Assembly (NCBI GenBank): GCA_037043015.1
Contig: CM073321.1
Span: 129,001-193,000 of the forward strand
Direction of reading: 5' to 3'
Length of the DNA: 64,000 bases
Source of the DNA: Bryum argenteum
Taxonomy: Eukaryota; Streptophyta; Bryopsida; Bryales; Bryaceae
Notes under the pieces: model-generated
Database searches by the model: none
The model's input: only the letters and a program-made list of their open reading frames with translations
Told to the model about the DNA's origin: nothing
Translations under genes and position numbers: made by a program
Shown here: one piece after another, positions 35,816-49,703 of the stretch
Position numbering within the stretch: position 1 is the first letter of the stretch
Layout: the number at the start of each line of letters is the position of its first letter

Positions 35816-37440
35816 ACACTATCCAAAATCCGAAATGTTGCAGGCAAGTCGACAGAGACCTACCGAAATATACATTCGATGGTGATCATTTTACCTAAAA
35901 ACGACGTACATTGAAGATTCCTGAGAGCTTAACACACTTTAAAACCCGCTGAATAGAAGTTCTCTAGCTCTGTATCAGATTTCAGCGGTTCTCCAGGAGT
36001 ATGACGATGAGCTCTGTAGAAATCGGAAAAGTAGCTCGATTTTGTTGAATCGGTACTCACATTTTGCAGATCCATTTGAACGTTCTCCCCACCGCTCCGC
36101 ACTCCCTCCTCCTCTTGGATTTCGTTTGCCATTTCCTCTTCCTCTAAAATCGCTACTATGCCCTACAATTTGTACTACTATTCGATGAAGTATACATATA
36201 GTTTCTCTAACAGATTCCTCTACAAGACAAACATTTGAATTCTCCATTCTATTCTCTACCGCCATCTTCTTTTATCAGTGCTTCATCAAACTATACTCCA
36301 AAAATAAAATGCCGAGCATGAGCATTGTGCTGTGCTTCTAAGGCAGGAGCTAGGATTTCGGCGTTATCTAATCACTCCCAATGGTCGCTTGCGAGTGAGC
36401 AGTACTGGCCCCGCCGAGCTCGCCTTATCGGCCCTAGGAGACCAGCGTTACAGGCGCGCCGAGTCACCCTCACCGGCCCCCGGCGAGCCTGCCTTACCAG
36501 CCCTCCGCGGCCAGCTTTAACCGCCCTACCAAGTCGGCCTCACCGGCCCTCGGCGGCCAGCTTTAACGGCCCTATCAAGTCGGCCTCACCGGCCCTCGGC
36601 AACAAGCCTTACCGGCCCTGCCAAGTCAGCCTCACCAGGCCCCGGCGGCTAGCCTTACCGGCCCCGCCGAGCGAGTGACTACGGACCTCGTCCGACCGGA
36701 ACAAAAAATAAAAGTTTCTATACTACCAAACATAAAACAAATTGCATTACTTAGAAAGAAGTCAAGTATTTATATTCCTATTGTTTGAAGAACATGTCAT
36801 CTATATATTGTTTGAGAAACATGTCATTTACGTGTAGAGAAAGAACTTCACGAGTATGGAAAATCGTATACAATAATAAAGTATACGAAATAGATTGACA
36901 TATTTTTCAAATCAAAAAAATTATAAATCCAATTTTCCAATTGCATAGGGTAACAACAGAACGTAGCGTCTAGAATAGGGAGGTGAAGGCTAAGATAAGC
37001 TCGGTTTCATTCATGACACTTTCGAAAAAAAACATATCAATTACCACAAAGTACGCACTTACCGACGTCCTAAGTTTGAGTTACTAACGAACGTGTCTTT
37101 CGCAATCGACCGCAACACCATCACCACCATTTGATCATTAATTATAGCAACTGCAATGACGGCTCGTAGAGCTCCATATATGATATTATCTGACAAATTA
37201 CGCTAATCCCATTTTTAAATATTCATCCAGCTACTGTGACAAAGACGGCCGCCGTCACTTTTCCAAAATTAAAGACTGCACAATTTAATGATCGTGTTTA
37301 ATCTTGCCCATTCAGTGACATGGTCTTATTTCATGAAACAAACCAACTAGATAATTTAATACACTTCATGTACCAGTCAATCATTACTTACTAACGCTAC
37401 CGTAAAATTCTACCAAATAGGGTTCTTAGTAGCCTCTTCT
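35816..37440. other. Mostly unassigned; GC-rich minisatellite at about 36400-36680
   Basis: A GC-rich stretch carries about six diverged units of about 45 bp (core GTCGGCCTCACCGGCCCTCG). Its forward ORF is a by-product. On the minus strand 36265-35929 two overlapping short frames are open (one starts MANEIQEEEGVRSGGENVQM). They have no recognised domain, and I cannot tell whether this is an exon. The remainder (36.7-37.4 kb) is AT-rich with no gene. Confidence 0.5.
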
Positions 37441-37525
37441 TTCTATTATAAATTCCTTTTAACATATGGTTTCAGTTTCTCTCACCTTCACACAACACAT
37501 CTCCTGTCGCTTGTCATCAAGCACA

Positions 37526-37996
37526 ATGGATTCCATTCTGAACGTCATAGAGATTAGTTCGAGCATTTCGACCGCTCCTACACGCATTCCACGTAAGCCA
37601 GATGGCGTGGCTGTTGTCACTCCCCAATGGCTTGCCCTTCGATTTGGATACAATGAGTCTTTCTTGAGGTTAGAACGCGGAGTACTAGATCCAGTTACCC
37701 TTCTTGTTCAATACTCCGAGTTTGAAGCACTTGTGCTTCGCGATAACAACAACACTATTTGGAAGCTTAGACCAGGCAAATACCGCCTCTATGGAATTAC
37801 GAAGTCCGTCATGAACGCAAGTATTGCTCTCTTAACTCCTCGTACTACTTCTACTATCTCAAATGCAGCTCCGCACCTAGCTTGTGCCAAAATCGAACCA
37901 GGCCGTCGCGTTAGTATAGATTTGGTAGATTCCTCTAGCTGTGAGCTTAGCATGAGTAAATTGGAGTCAAGTAGACAATCTGAAGTGAGAAAATGA
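37526..37996 (+). CDS. Unrecognised intact ORF, 156 aa (176 aa from the upstream ATG)
   Basis: An uninterrupted frame starts at ATG 37526 (MDSILNVIEISSSIS) or at 37466 in the same frame, and ends at TGA 37994. It is GC-richer than the AT-rich DNA on both sides. A TATA-like TTATAAATT lies about 20 bp before the first ATG (37446-37454). The product has a mixed alpha/beta composition (TPQWLALRFGYNESFLRLER, then LVQYSEFEALVLRDNN and RLYGITKSVMN) and a Ser-rich charged C-terminus. No signal peptide, membrane segment or known motif is seen. It may be a small gene, a first exon, or a less-decayed part of a mobile element. The shorter start is preferred because the first 20 residues look like translated leader. 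Confidence 0.35.
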   Translation: MDSILNVIEISSSISTAPTRIPRKPDGVAVVTPQWLALRFGYNESFLRLERGVLDPVTLLVQYSEFEALVLRDNNNTIWKLRPGKYRLYGITKSVMNASIALLTPRTTSTISNAAPHLACAKIEPGRRVSIDLVDSSSCELSMSKLESSRQSEVRK

Positions 37997-37999
37997 AAT

Positions 38000-40990
<2,991 letters not shown>

Positions 40991-40998
40991 TTTTGCAG

Positions 40999-41360
40999 AC
41001 ATACAATTTTACCATCAAGGTCAACGCTCGAAAGGAATTAGTTTTGAAACTCAAACCGAGGCACGATGCACAAGTGTACACCGGTGTGCCCATTCTTTCA
41101 GACAAGCAGGACCCTGTCTGTGATTTTGCGTACAAAGAGTCTTTGTATTTTTAGAAAGATAGTAAGTCGCGGCGCGGCTCGAGGGAGAAGGATCCTTTCT
41201 TCCTCAAATTCTTTGTGAATTGTCTCACAAACAAAGATCGCATATATAAATCCGGCAGGCCATACACGGTAGGGTTAGTATTACTTGATATAGCAATAAA
41301 GAAGAACCACGAACGCAAAGGGGATTTAGAATGCCAAGGAATATGGGCGAGGGAAGGGTA
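40999..41360 (+). pseudogene. Exon of a third ParB/methyltransferase relative, copy C
   Basis: After a TTTTGCAG acceptor-like site the frame reads TYNFTIKVNARKELVLKL, aligning with THCFNIKVYVRKEFFPKF at the start of the 20956-20687 exon of copy B, also directly after GCAG. It continues with CDFAYKESLYF, stop, KDSKSRRGSREKDPFFLKFF and VNCLTN, matching the ADKETLHY...GSQEKDASSIQCF and VDCLTN of copy B. A TAG at 41152 breaks it. The following motif I (IVFDW...) is not preserved. Only this exon was found. The neighbouring DNA gives no sign of other exons. Confidence 0.55.
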
Positions 41361-42940
41361 AATGGTATAAAGAGGGAAGGAAGCACACAAAAAAGTTCTA
41401 CTTTAGTGTTATGACGCCTTTAAGGATTTCAAGGTTTCATTCTTGCCTTGTTCTACAGGGCCTTGGGCTCTAGATATATACAATAAAACACAAACTTGCT
41501 TTTCTCTCCATCTCCTATGCATCTCTCCCTTGTTCTCCCAGTTCTTCTCCCTCACTTGGTAATTTGGTTATGTGCGCAACATAGGCTTATTTGCTTGTGA
41601 CTTGTTTTGATTCTTGGAGTTTGCCTTAGTTCATTTCCACGGGAGCCTTGTAGACAGACATTCTTTATTATCAGGTCAAGGCACGGTTGGCCGGAAACAC
41701 AAGGAAATTAATACCCCGAGGAAGCGTCAACGCAGTCTTACAACTTAATTACGGTGGCTAAGAACATACTCGACCGAGAGTTAACTTTGGCCTAGGATCC
41801 ATTAGCAACATTGTATTTTGTATTAAAGTTTTCCTACGATACGCGGATTGAGGTCCGTATTCTTATCCGAGAATTATACAAACTTTCTTGTACTTTGATA
41901 ACAACGTAGTCAGTATTTTCTCTATGTACCACCCAAGGAAGTTGATACCTCGCTGCCCACACTTCCTCCATGCTTATCTTATCTTTCAACCTTTCCCATC
42001 TCCATAGATTTACTCTGCCAGTAGTTAGCATTACGTCCGTCAACATAGTTAGAATCATAGACACAGTTTAGCCACCCAGCTTTGTCTCTGGCCTTGCACT
42101 CCAGTTGACTGACAAATTATAATAGCAGGTTTTGACAGCCTATCACACTCCACTATGTGAAAGTTGTTGCTAGCAAATCTATATTATTTGGTAGTAGCCT
42201 CAGTTTTCATGCTTGGCGTTGAGTTCTATTCTTTTGGTGTGTATGTTTGAAGAGGATAGCTGACTTTACTGTACAAGATTACTGCTCAGTATGTTAGAAT
42301 TTTGTGATTTCTTTCATTCGAGTGATTAAAAAATCTAACATTAGTGTCTACCGATACATTAATCGATTGCTAATCTTGGAGTACACTCTTTTCTCACTTC
42401 ATTAGTCCCACTTATAATACCCAACTTAGTTGAAGAGACTAGTTGAAGCTCAAACTTGGACTTGTTAGAATGGTTTTTAGAAGAACCCCCTTAACATATT
42501 TTGTGCTAAGTTGTTGTATGTACAGTAGTACGAGGGTTTGTTGCTAAGTGAGTAGTTTTTTGACTTTAGTTGGAGTAAGGGTGTGTATTCTAGAGTGGTA
42601 ATTAGAGAACATCATGTTAACAATTGAAAGCTTCTAGTTACATCTCGGATTGCAAAGGGTGTTTTTGCAAAACAACCTGGTTACTTATTTGACAAGGATC
42701 CTGTGAAATGCAAAGTGAGTGTTTCTCTGGCAATTAGCACCCGAACTCTATTATCAATTTCCCTACTTGGTTCGTAATTCTTTAAAATTTAATCCGGGTT
42801 CTACTAAGATCCGGTTTTGAGCTAGATCTGAATTTTAATCTAGATCCAGTTTTAACTTCTACAATCTGCGTTTTAGTATAACCTCCGTGATAACAATCAC
42901 TGGGGTTTTCTAATCAATTAGTAAGTGCTAGATTAGAATA
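41361..42940. other. No gene seen
   Basis: Intergenic-like sequence with only short frames. Confidence 0.4.
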
Positions 42941-43689
42941 CTTTTTCCTTTGATTTATATGACTGAAAATGTCACCAAATTGTTTTTCTCCTCTCTCCTA
43001 GTAAGGTTCTTCTTTTGCAGCTACCCTCACCATTTAGGCCATTTGAGCCCTCTAACCGGTCACTCTAGAGGTTATTTGGTTCACCTACTTCCCGTATTAC
43101 AAAGACTTACATATCCGGTCTCGACAAAGCGCAGAGTTTTGGCATTACAGCGGAGAACGGAACGCTGGTTAGACTCTTACTTCTCTATCCGAGTATAAGC
43201 AGCTGACTCCTTGGTTACAAGAAGGTCCCAACCAAGTGCATTAACCGAGAGTGTTGGGCGGAGAATTGTTCCCAATCCTGCATCTGTTCTTGCAATCAAG
43301 TTTTTGGCAAACAACCGTCCTAACCCTTGACCGGTTTCACAGTATTCCTATCCGTGCTCTATTCCTCTCCTCTCTATACAAGCTTTCACACTTTGTCAAT
43401 ATAGTCAATTTTGTAACTTGGTTCAGTGGAAGACTCTTGCACCACAGCAATCGACCATTCTAGAACTTGCAAATACACAAGCAACAAGACACATCAATCA
43501 AACACAACAGAATTAGATAAAATGGGAATGCAACCATCTATTAGGCGTCAACTGAGGTACAAGAAGACCCAGAGGAACCCGTGGTTTCTTTCTTATCCAC
43601 CCGGTTTTCTTCGAATCCGAGAATCCCGGGGTGTACTAAGTTTATAGGAACCTGTTACTTGTGGTACGTCTATGGCACCTTTACTTGTA
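42941..43689. repeat. LTR-like repeat, diverged relative of 5.9-6.4 kb
   Basis: Shares TTTCCTTTGATT...AAATGTCACC and following pyrimidine-rich text with 5900-6350. The boundary with the copia LTR lies near 43690. Ends are not visible. Confidence 0.3.
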
Positions 43690-43988
43690 GTACCTAGATG
43701 GCACTTATCAACCACACTTATCGTTCACTGTTATCCACCTACCTACTCCACTTATCCACCTATCCATCACACATATATTCTAATCTTATCCAACTATCTA
43801 CCACATATATCCTCTACTTTTATCCAGGTATCCACCACACATATCCTCTACTCTTATAGACCTATCCATTAAACATATCTACCATACTCTATCCACCATA
43901 CTTATCTTCCACACATATCCACCAAATCCCTTAACACTAGTGACCTTAGTGTACTCTAATCAACAACCAACAATCTAAATCTTCAACA
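43690..43988 (-). mobile_element. 3' LTR (truncated) of the Ty1/copia relic
   Basis: About 300 bp aligns with 46102-46401 (both contain repeated CTTATCCACCTATC-type blocks and end CAATCTAA..TTCAACA). On the minus strand it starts TGTTGAAG and is preceded by the polypurine tract AAGTGGGAG. The distal part of this LTR is missing or replaced. Confidence 0.8.
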
Positions 43989-45979
43989 CTCCCACTTTGC
44001 AAGTAGTTTCTACTTCGCAATCCGATTGCCTCCAATAGCTTCTCAAATCTCACCTTAGCAAGCGTCTTGGTCAAGACATCACCCGCCATCTCCTCCGTTG
44101 GACGATACTACAAGCTAACATCTACTTCCTCCAACTTCTCACGAATGAAGTGCTCTTCCACATCAAAGTGCTTTGTACGAGAGTGGTGTTTGGGGTCCTT
44201 GACAACAACAATGCACCCTTGGTTGTTACTTATGTCTCTTGTGGCGCTTGTACTCCTTGAGGCTCCTCTCTAACTTGTACCTCTTGCACAAGAGGCGCTC
44301 GAATTACAATTGCATGCACCAAAGTCACCATACGTGGCTCCAAACTCCTACTTGGAAAAATTTCTACATTTCCATCTCTACAAGTAGTGTTCTCCGCAAA
44401 CACCACATCACGACACTTGTGGATCTTCTTAGTCTCCAAAAACATCAACCCATAAGCCTTGGTTCCTTCACAAATACCAAGAAACACACACTTTGTGCCC
44501 TTTGCATCAAATTTAGTCTTCTTCTCAAACATGGCCAAAGACCTCTTCTTTTGACTTCAACACATACACCTACACCTTCCTAGAGAAATCATCTATGAAA
44601 GTCACAAAGTACAAGCAACCGCCTCTTGAAATGATGTTATATGGACCACAAACATCGGAATGCTCTAACTCCAATGGCTTGTTTGCACGCTGACCTCCCT
44701 CATTTGGAAATGGAGTCCTGGAAAGCTTCTCTTCAATGCATCCTTTACATACGACTATATTTGATGCACCATCCTTGATATGCATCCTAGTTCCATGCTC
44801 TTAAGGGCCTTAACACTCTTGACATTCAAATACCCTAGGCGTCTATGTCATAGCTCCAAAGGAGCTAAGTGTCACATTTGGTGTGCCACATTGGCCATTT
44901 CATGCATGTAGAACGACATTTCATACAAACTCCTGACTCTTAACAATTTAGCACCAACCTTTATATTTGCACCCCTCACAATGCATGCACCATCATCAAA
45001 CTCTACTTTCTAACTATTTAGAGCAAGTTTGACTGCAGAAAATCAAATTCCTCTTGAAGCTGGGAATGTGGACCACCTCCTTTATGTAGATCTTGTGCTT
45101 CACTCCTATCATCACCGCCTCAACAACGATGCCAACTCCAACCGCATGTATAATTCTATCATCTCATTAGTGCACATTTCGTAGTGGTAATGTTACCTCA
45201 TGTGTTTGAAACGCTGCCCTATGGAGTGTCATGTGTGTGGTGGATCCACTTGGCCATGGTCTTGGCATCTCTATTATTGATTTCTATGACATCCTCCTCC
45301 ATCTCGACATTGCTTGGAATAAGAGCACACAGATACGCATACTCCTCTTCATTGTCTTTGGAGGTTGCAAAATTGGCGCTCTCCTTTCCCTTCTTCTTAT
45401 TGAAGAAGCAATACCTTGCAATGTGAATAAGTTTGCCTCAATTGAAGCACAACCTTGGCTCGTTTTGAATCCTCCCTTTAAGCATCCTCCTTGCTATTTG
45501 TATATCTCAAGCACCGTGACACTTTCACCCTCCAAAGAAGCCATGGCAAAACACAGCCAAATTCCTTAGAACACCAAACACTCAAATATAGCTACAAAAC
45601 ACTCATATCACCCCCTACAAGTGTGCAAATACACTTGTGCACAAAACAATGCAATATAAGCCTTCTCTACACTCAAACAAGAAAGAATCACTTGCTTCCA
45701 CTCAAATCAAATCTACAACAAGCTCTTTGACCTCCAAATGCTAAATCTAGTTCTCTACCACACACGCAAATGCATCCAATCACCTCCAATCGACTCCAAT
45801 CGACTCCAAAATGTTGCAAACACATCCAAATGGCTGCAAGGGCACCTCAAAGGCTCAAAGAACCTCCAAGTAGTGGCAAATCAGCCCTTCGTGTGCATGC
45901 AACACTTTCTTGACTTCCCCAAGCCTCCAGATGTATTCAAACTCAACCTCACTACAGGTATAGTGGACGCATAACCTAT
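43989..45979 (-). pseudogene. Ty1/copia gag-pol relic with large deletions
   Basis: Minus-strand order: a stretch resembling the copia protease end (GVKHKIYIKEVVHIPSFKRN, about 45100), GAG-pre-integrase-like LELWHRRL-type text interrupted by stops (about 44850), integrase zinc finger/core start (VCKGCIEEKLSRTPFPNEGG, then LELEHSDVCGPYN and FVTFIDDFSRKV, 44785-44570), integrase C-terminal motif (KFDAKGTKCVFLGICEGTKA and RDVVF, 44538-44230), and an RNase H end (KHFDVEEHFIREKLEEV and TEEMAGDVLTKTL, about 44190-44060). The integrase catalytic core and reverse transcriptase are deleted. The order integrase before RNase H is diagnostic of copia. Many stops and frameshifts. Confidence 0.88.
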
Positions 45980-46401
45980 TGAAGCTCAATGTAAAGAGAA
46001 AGAAAGAATACAAACAATAAAAGCTTACACACAAGTATGACAATGTTGATTGAAAGAGATAATGCCTTCTTTCCAAAAACTTTACTTATATTAATTTCTC
46101 TGTCGCACTTATCAACCACACTTATCTTCCACCGTTACGTACCTACCTACCACACTTATCCACCTATCTATCACACTTATGTTTTAGTCTTATCCACCTA
46201 TCTATCACACATATGTTTTAGTCTTATCCACCTATCCAATACACATATCCTCTACTTTTATTCCCTAATTCACTATACATATTGACCATGCTCTATCCAC
46301 CATACTTACCTTCCACACATATCCACCAAATTCCTTATTCATCTTATCTACTAGTAACCTTAGTTTACTCTAATCAACTACGAACAATCTAATTTTCAAC
46401 A
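45980..46401 (-). mobile_element. 5' LTR of the Ty1/copia relic
   Basis: 422 bp, minus-strand start TGTTGAAAATTAGATTG at 46401 and end CATTGAGCTTCA at 45980. Directly inside it lies ATAGGTTATGCGTCC (45979-45965), which is similar to the complement of an initiator-tRNA-Met anticodon arm and so could be a primer-binding site. The usual TGGTATCAGAGC site is absent. Confidence 0.75.
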
Positions 46402-48326
46402 GCTTCCACCTTGGCGCTGACTAGAGATACTCCTGCAATTGCTACATCAGTTTTGATGCTGGCTACCGAGTTGATCTCCCGGACTTTCAATTGTATTGCT
46501 TGTTTGACAAGTTCTTGGTATCCGCTTTGGATTTGACCCGCAGGTGTCGCAGATAACTCTGGAGTGCTTTGTTTTGGTAATCCACTTCCGGATTGAGCAT
46601 TGCATTTGGTTGCTCAGCTTCTTAGAGATTTGACTTGACTTCCGGATCAGGGGCTGCGGCGCCTTGCCCTATTGGGGCGTCTTTCTTCTCCACCATTCCT
46701 CCCTTCTTCCTCTTCTCTTCGAGGGCGCACCTCTTCCGTTACCCCTTATCAGACTTCCGGATAGGGTGCTCATCCGTATTCAGTTGCTTGGGCGCGTCGA
46801 GTACGAGCGCGTAGCAAGCCGCTATGATGTCTTCACCATATTGGTGAAACGAGTCAAGGCGGCTTTCATCTACATTCCGTAGACAACCGCATGTGCTTCT
46901 TGAGCTAGCGACTCTCAATGTACAAGCACCATGTCATCCCATAACCGGGCCTTGAGTTGTGCCTCTCTGTAATTCTGGAACAGTGTCTGGAGGAGAGTCA
47001 TGTCCTCCTTGACAAGTCTTGAGAGGGACAAGATGAGGTCCTCCTTAGACTTCACCTCCCTTTCATTCTCCTAGATGCGGAGAGCAGCCTTGGTCAGCTC
47101 TGCTTCCCGCTTGGGGATGGCCATCTTAGGTGATAGAAGTGGGGTTCCATGTTGCTTGATTTTGTCCTTTATGTGTCGCACCAATCCGGGTAGCTTATGT
47201 CCATTGTACGGCACCAATCCAGGTAGCTTGTGTCCATTGTACGGCAGAATTTCCGGGTCTCCCTAAGGGCTGCAAGTAGCACCTATATCTCGTAGATGTC
47301 TTTGGTCATAGCCGCTCGGGTTTGTTATCCCAAGAGGTTCTTTGTATGGACAAAGAACTCCTCCACTATCACCTACCCCAACTTCTTAGATTGCGGTAGG
47401 ATCTCCTTCCCCTGCAAGACTCGGGTGGAAGGCTCCTTCTTCTACAGGACCCGATGGAGGGCTTTGGATGAGGGGGCTCTTTCCCCTTCCTCTTTCTTTG
47501 TGTCTCCGCGTTTGTTGCGTCTCCTGCCACGGCCTGCATCCGTGTCCAAATGGGTGCCTATTTCTCAACACCTTAGGCCCTCGTCCGGATTTGAATCTCT
47601 TTCTTAGCACCTAGTACTCCAGACTGCGTTGGGGTTTCTTCACCTGTCCGCTTCCTCTTTTGGATCTCTGCACGTGATGGGGTGCTCTATTGTCCTCCAT
47701 TGGAACTGAATCGGTTTCTGAACCTTTTCCGGTTCCCTCAGAACTATATTCCACCGCTCGGGAGGCTTGAGCTTTTTGCCTTTTGATGCCTTGAGGTGGT
47801 TGCCTTTTATTAGAAGTCAAAACTCCCTTCTTCTTCGCAACTTCTTTCTTCGCAGCTTTCAGGGCGATTTGCTGCCTCTTTTTCTTGTCAGGGGTTAACT
47901 TATTCCTCTCGGTACCCCTTGTTATGAAACCCTCCTCCAGCTTGATGGGCTCATTATCTTGGCCTCCTTTGTCTTGCCCGGTTGTGCTCCTCGATGTAGT
48001 TTCTTGTCAAACTAGAGATGATTCTTGGATTTACTTAGTTGGTGAGCTCGACTCTTTTATCTCTTTTGTTCTTTTTGGGTAGGAAGCTTTGTCATCTAAC
48101 GTCTAGGTATTGTTTCTACGCGTTGCTACAAACCCCACGGATTGCTCGAGAAAGTTGTAAACTTTCTATCTGGTATCCAAATCCCACTCTAGGAAACTTG
48201 CCCAAATGACATGTTTCTGATAGGCCAGGTTTTCCAAATCATGTGCTACTTCGAGTGGCATTACCTTGCTCACGGCGTTCTACGATGAGTAGAGCAATCG
48301 GTCATACTCAGTGTGTCATGAGTCCT
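46402..48326 (-). pseudogene. Gag-like coiled-coil retroelement relic
   Basis: On the minus strand from 48300 to about 47610 one frame is open apart from TAG or TAA stops: ENLAYQKHVIWASFLEWDLD, KVYNFLEQSVGFVATRRNN, then a very basic region (LTPDKKKRQQIALKAAKKEV, KKKGVLTSNKRQPPQGIKRQ). A coiled-coil segment follows at about 47100-46800 (KREAELTKAALRI, LILSLSRLVKEDMTLLQTLF). It resembles the relics at 2.9-4.4 and 14.2-15.2 kb in style and in its stops. The element probably continued past the LTR insertion into 49699-50130 (minus strand, KKEKYADIAMRNPSIDAMAR). No enzyme domain is visible. Confidence 0.45.
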
Positions 48327-49698
48327 TGTGGGTCAAAAAACCACCATACAAGTGGCCGTTGGTTACAACATTTATTTGAACAAGTTAAAAGGGAGAAGGA
48401 GAAGAAAAGAAGAGGGGGTAACAAGAAGAGAATCGAAAGCAAGAAAACATTGGGGAGGAATTTCTCCCACCGGATCAACTTGGAGGTGGCCCTTACTTTT
48501 TGGGCCACCATTTCTTTCTCCTAGCGCCGATTGGGGCGTGTTATTGCTTTTTAGAAAGCTAAGTTCAATATGCACCCACAAATAAAATTTCAAAAGCATG
48601 GAATTTGTGAACTAGGAGTAATTGCCATTTGACTATGACTAATTTTTCTACTGCCCGCGAGAGAAACCTTGTCAACACTTCTTACTTTGGGAGGTCATTT
48701 CTCCCTCTTTACACATTGGATTTGGGCATGCCATATATCACTGAAAAACTCTACTAAAGTTCTATCCACCTTAAAAATATTAAAGAAGTTGGAGGAGAAT
48801 TGAGTGAGTTATAAGTGAAATACATTAGCGGACTTCCATAGAGCAAAGACAACACAATATCTAGCAATGGAACTCAATAAAGAAGTTCAGATGAAGAAGG
48901 AAGGACAAAGCAATTGAGAAAGAGGCTTATGACCTTCTTTCTTTTAATCTAATAATGGAGCCCTAAGAAGGAAGATCAAGGTGAATAAAGAAGGACATGA
49001 TAGAAGAGAAGAAGGCTCATGGCCTTTCTTCTCCTAATCTAACTAGATTGCTGGATCGATCAAAATAGCTTCGTAACAAGTTATTAAGTACTAACTGGAA
49101 GTCGCCAAAGAGGCGGCTCACCCTAACGCTTACTAAGGCTTAAGCCTTAACGAAGGTCTCCATGGATGAATGGCCGCCACTCCACGCGCTCCGTCCTTGA
49201 AGCCTCCATTCGATTAACAACTTCATCAATGAATGTTCCTTCCACATGCTACCACAATGTTAGAAGAATGAGTTTTGAACCAACCAAATTTCAATCACTA
49301 TATGGATATCAAAAACTAGTTGTACAAGGGCAAAAGTAAAACATCTGATTCTAATTCAACAACTAATTCTACCGTACAATTTGGTTTCAGTGGGGGAATC
49401 TTTCTTCCATTAGTCCTTCTCCACGTCATTCATTGGGTTCAGTAGGGACATTTTCCTCCATTAGTTCTTTCAACACAAACAAATCCTAAAACTTAATTTT
49501 GCACTAAATATTCTACCCTAGGCCTTACAGCAATTAACTTCTATTATACGTATTGCATTCAAAACTAAATTTTCATAAATTCATCAAATTACCTCAAGAT
49601 GTCATGGTAAATATTAACCATGCAAACACTTTATCAATAAAAAGTCATAATTAACAACATATCAACAAGAGAGCGTGCAAATCACCGCGCAATTTGAA
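48327..49698 (+). mobile_element. Family-A LTR, copy 3
   Basis: Starts TGTGGGTCAAAAAACCACCAT like copy 2 (33962) and stays collinear with it, including the TCTCCTTC-type middle, the two decayed 51-bp-type units and the GAGAG...CA end. GTCCT is present on both sides (48322-48326 and 49699-49703). The right end (CGCGCAATTTGAA) has diverged from CTCTCACA, so the right border is less certain than the left. Confidence 0.75.
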
Positions 49699-49703
49699 GT
49701 CCT

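Noticed and set aside
36325-36678. GC-rich Ala/Pro/Arg ORF
   Set aside because: Produced by a diverged minisatellite of about 45-bp units.
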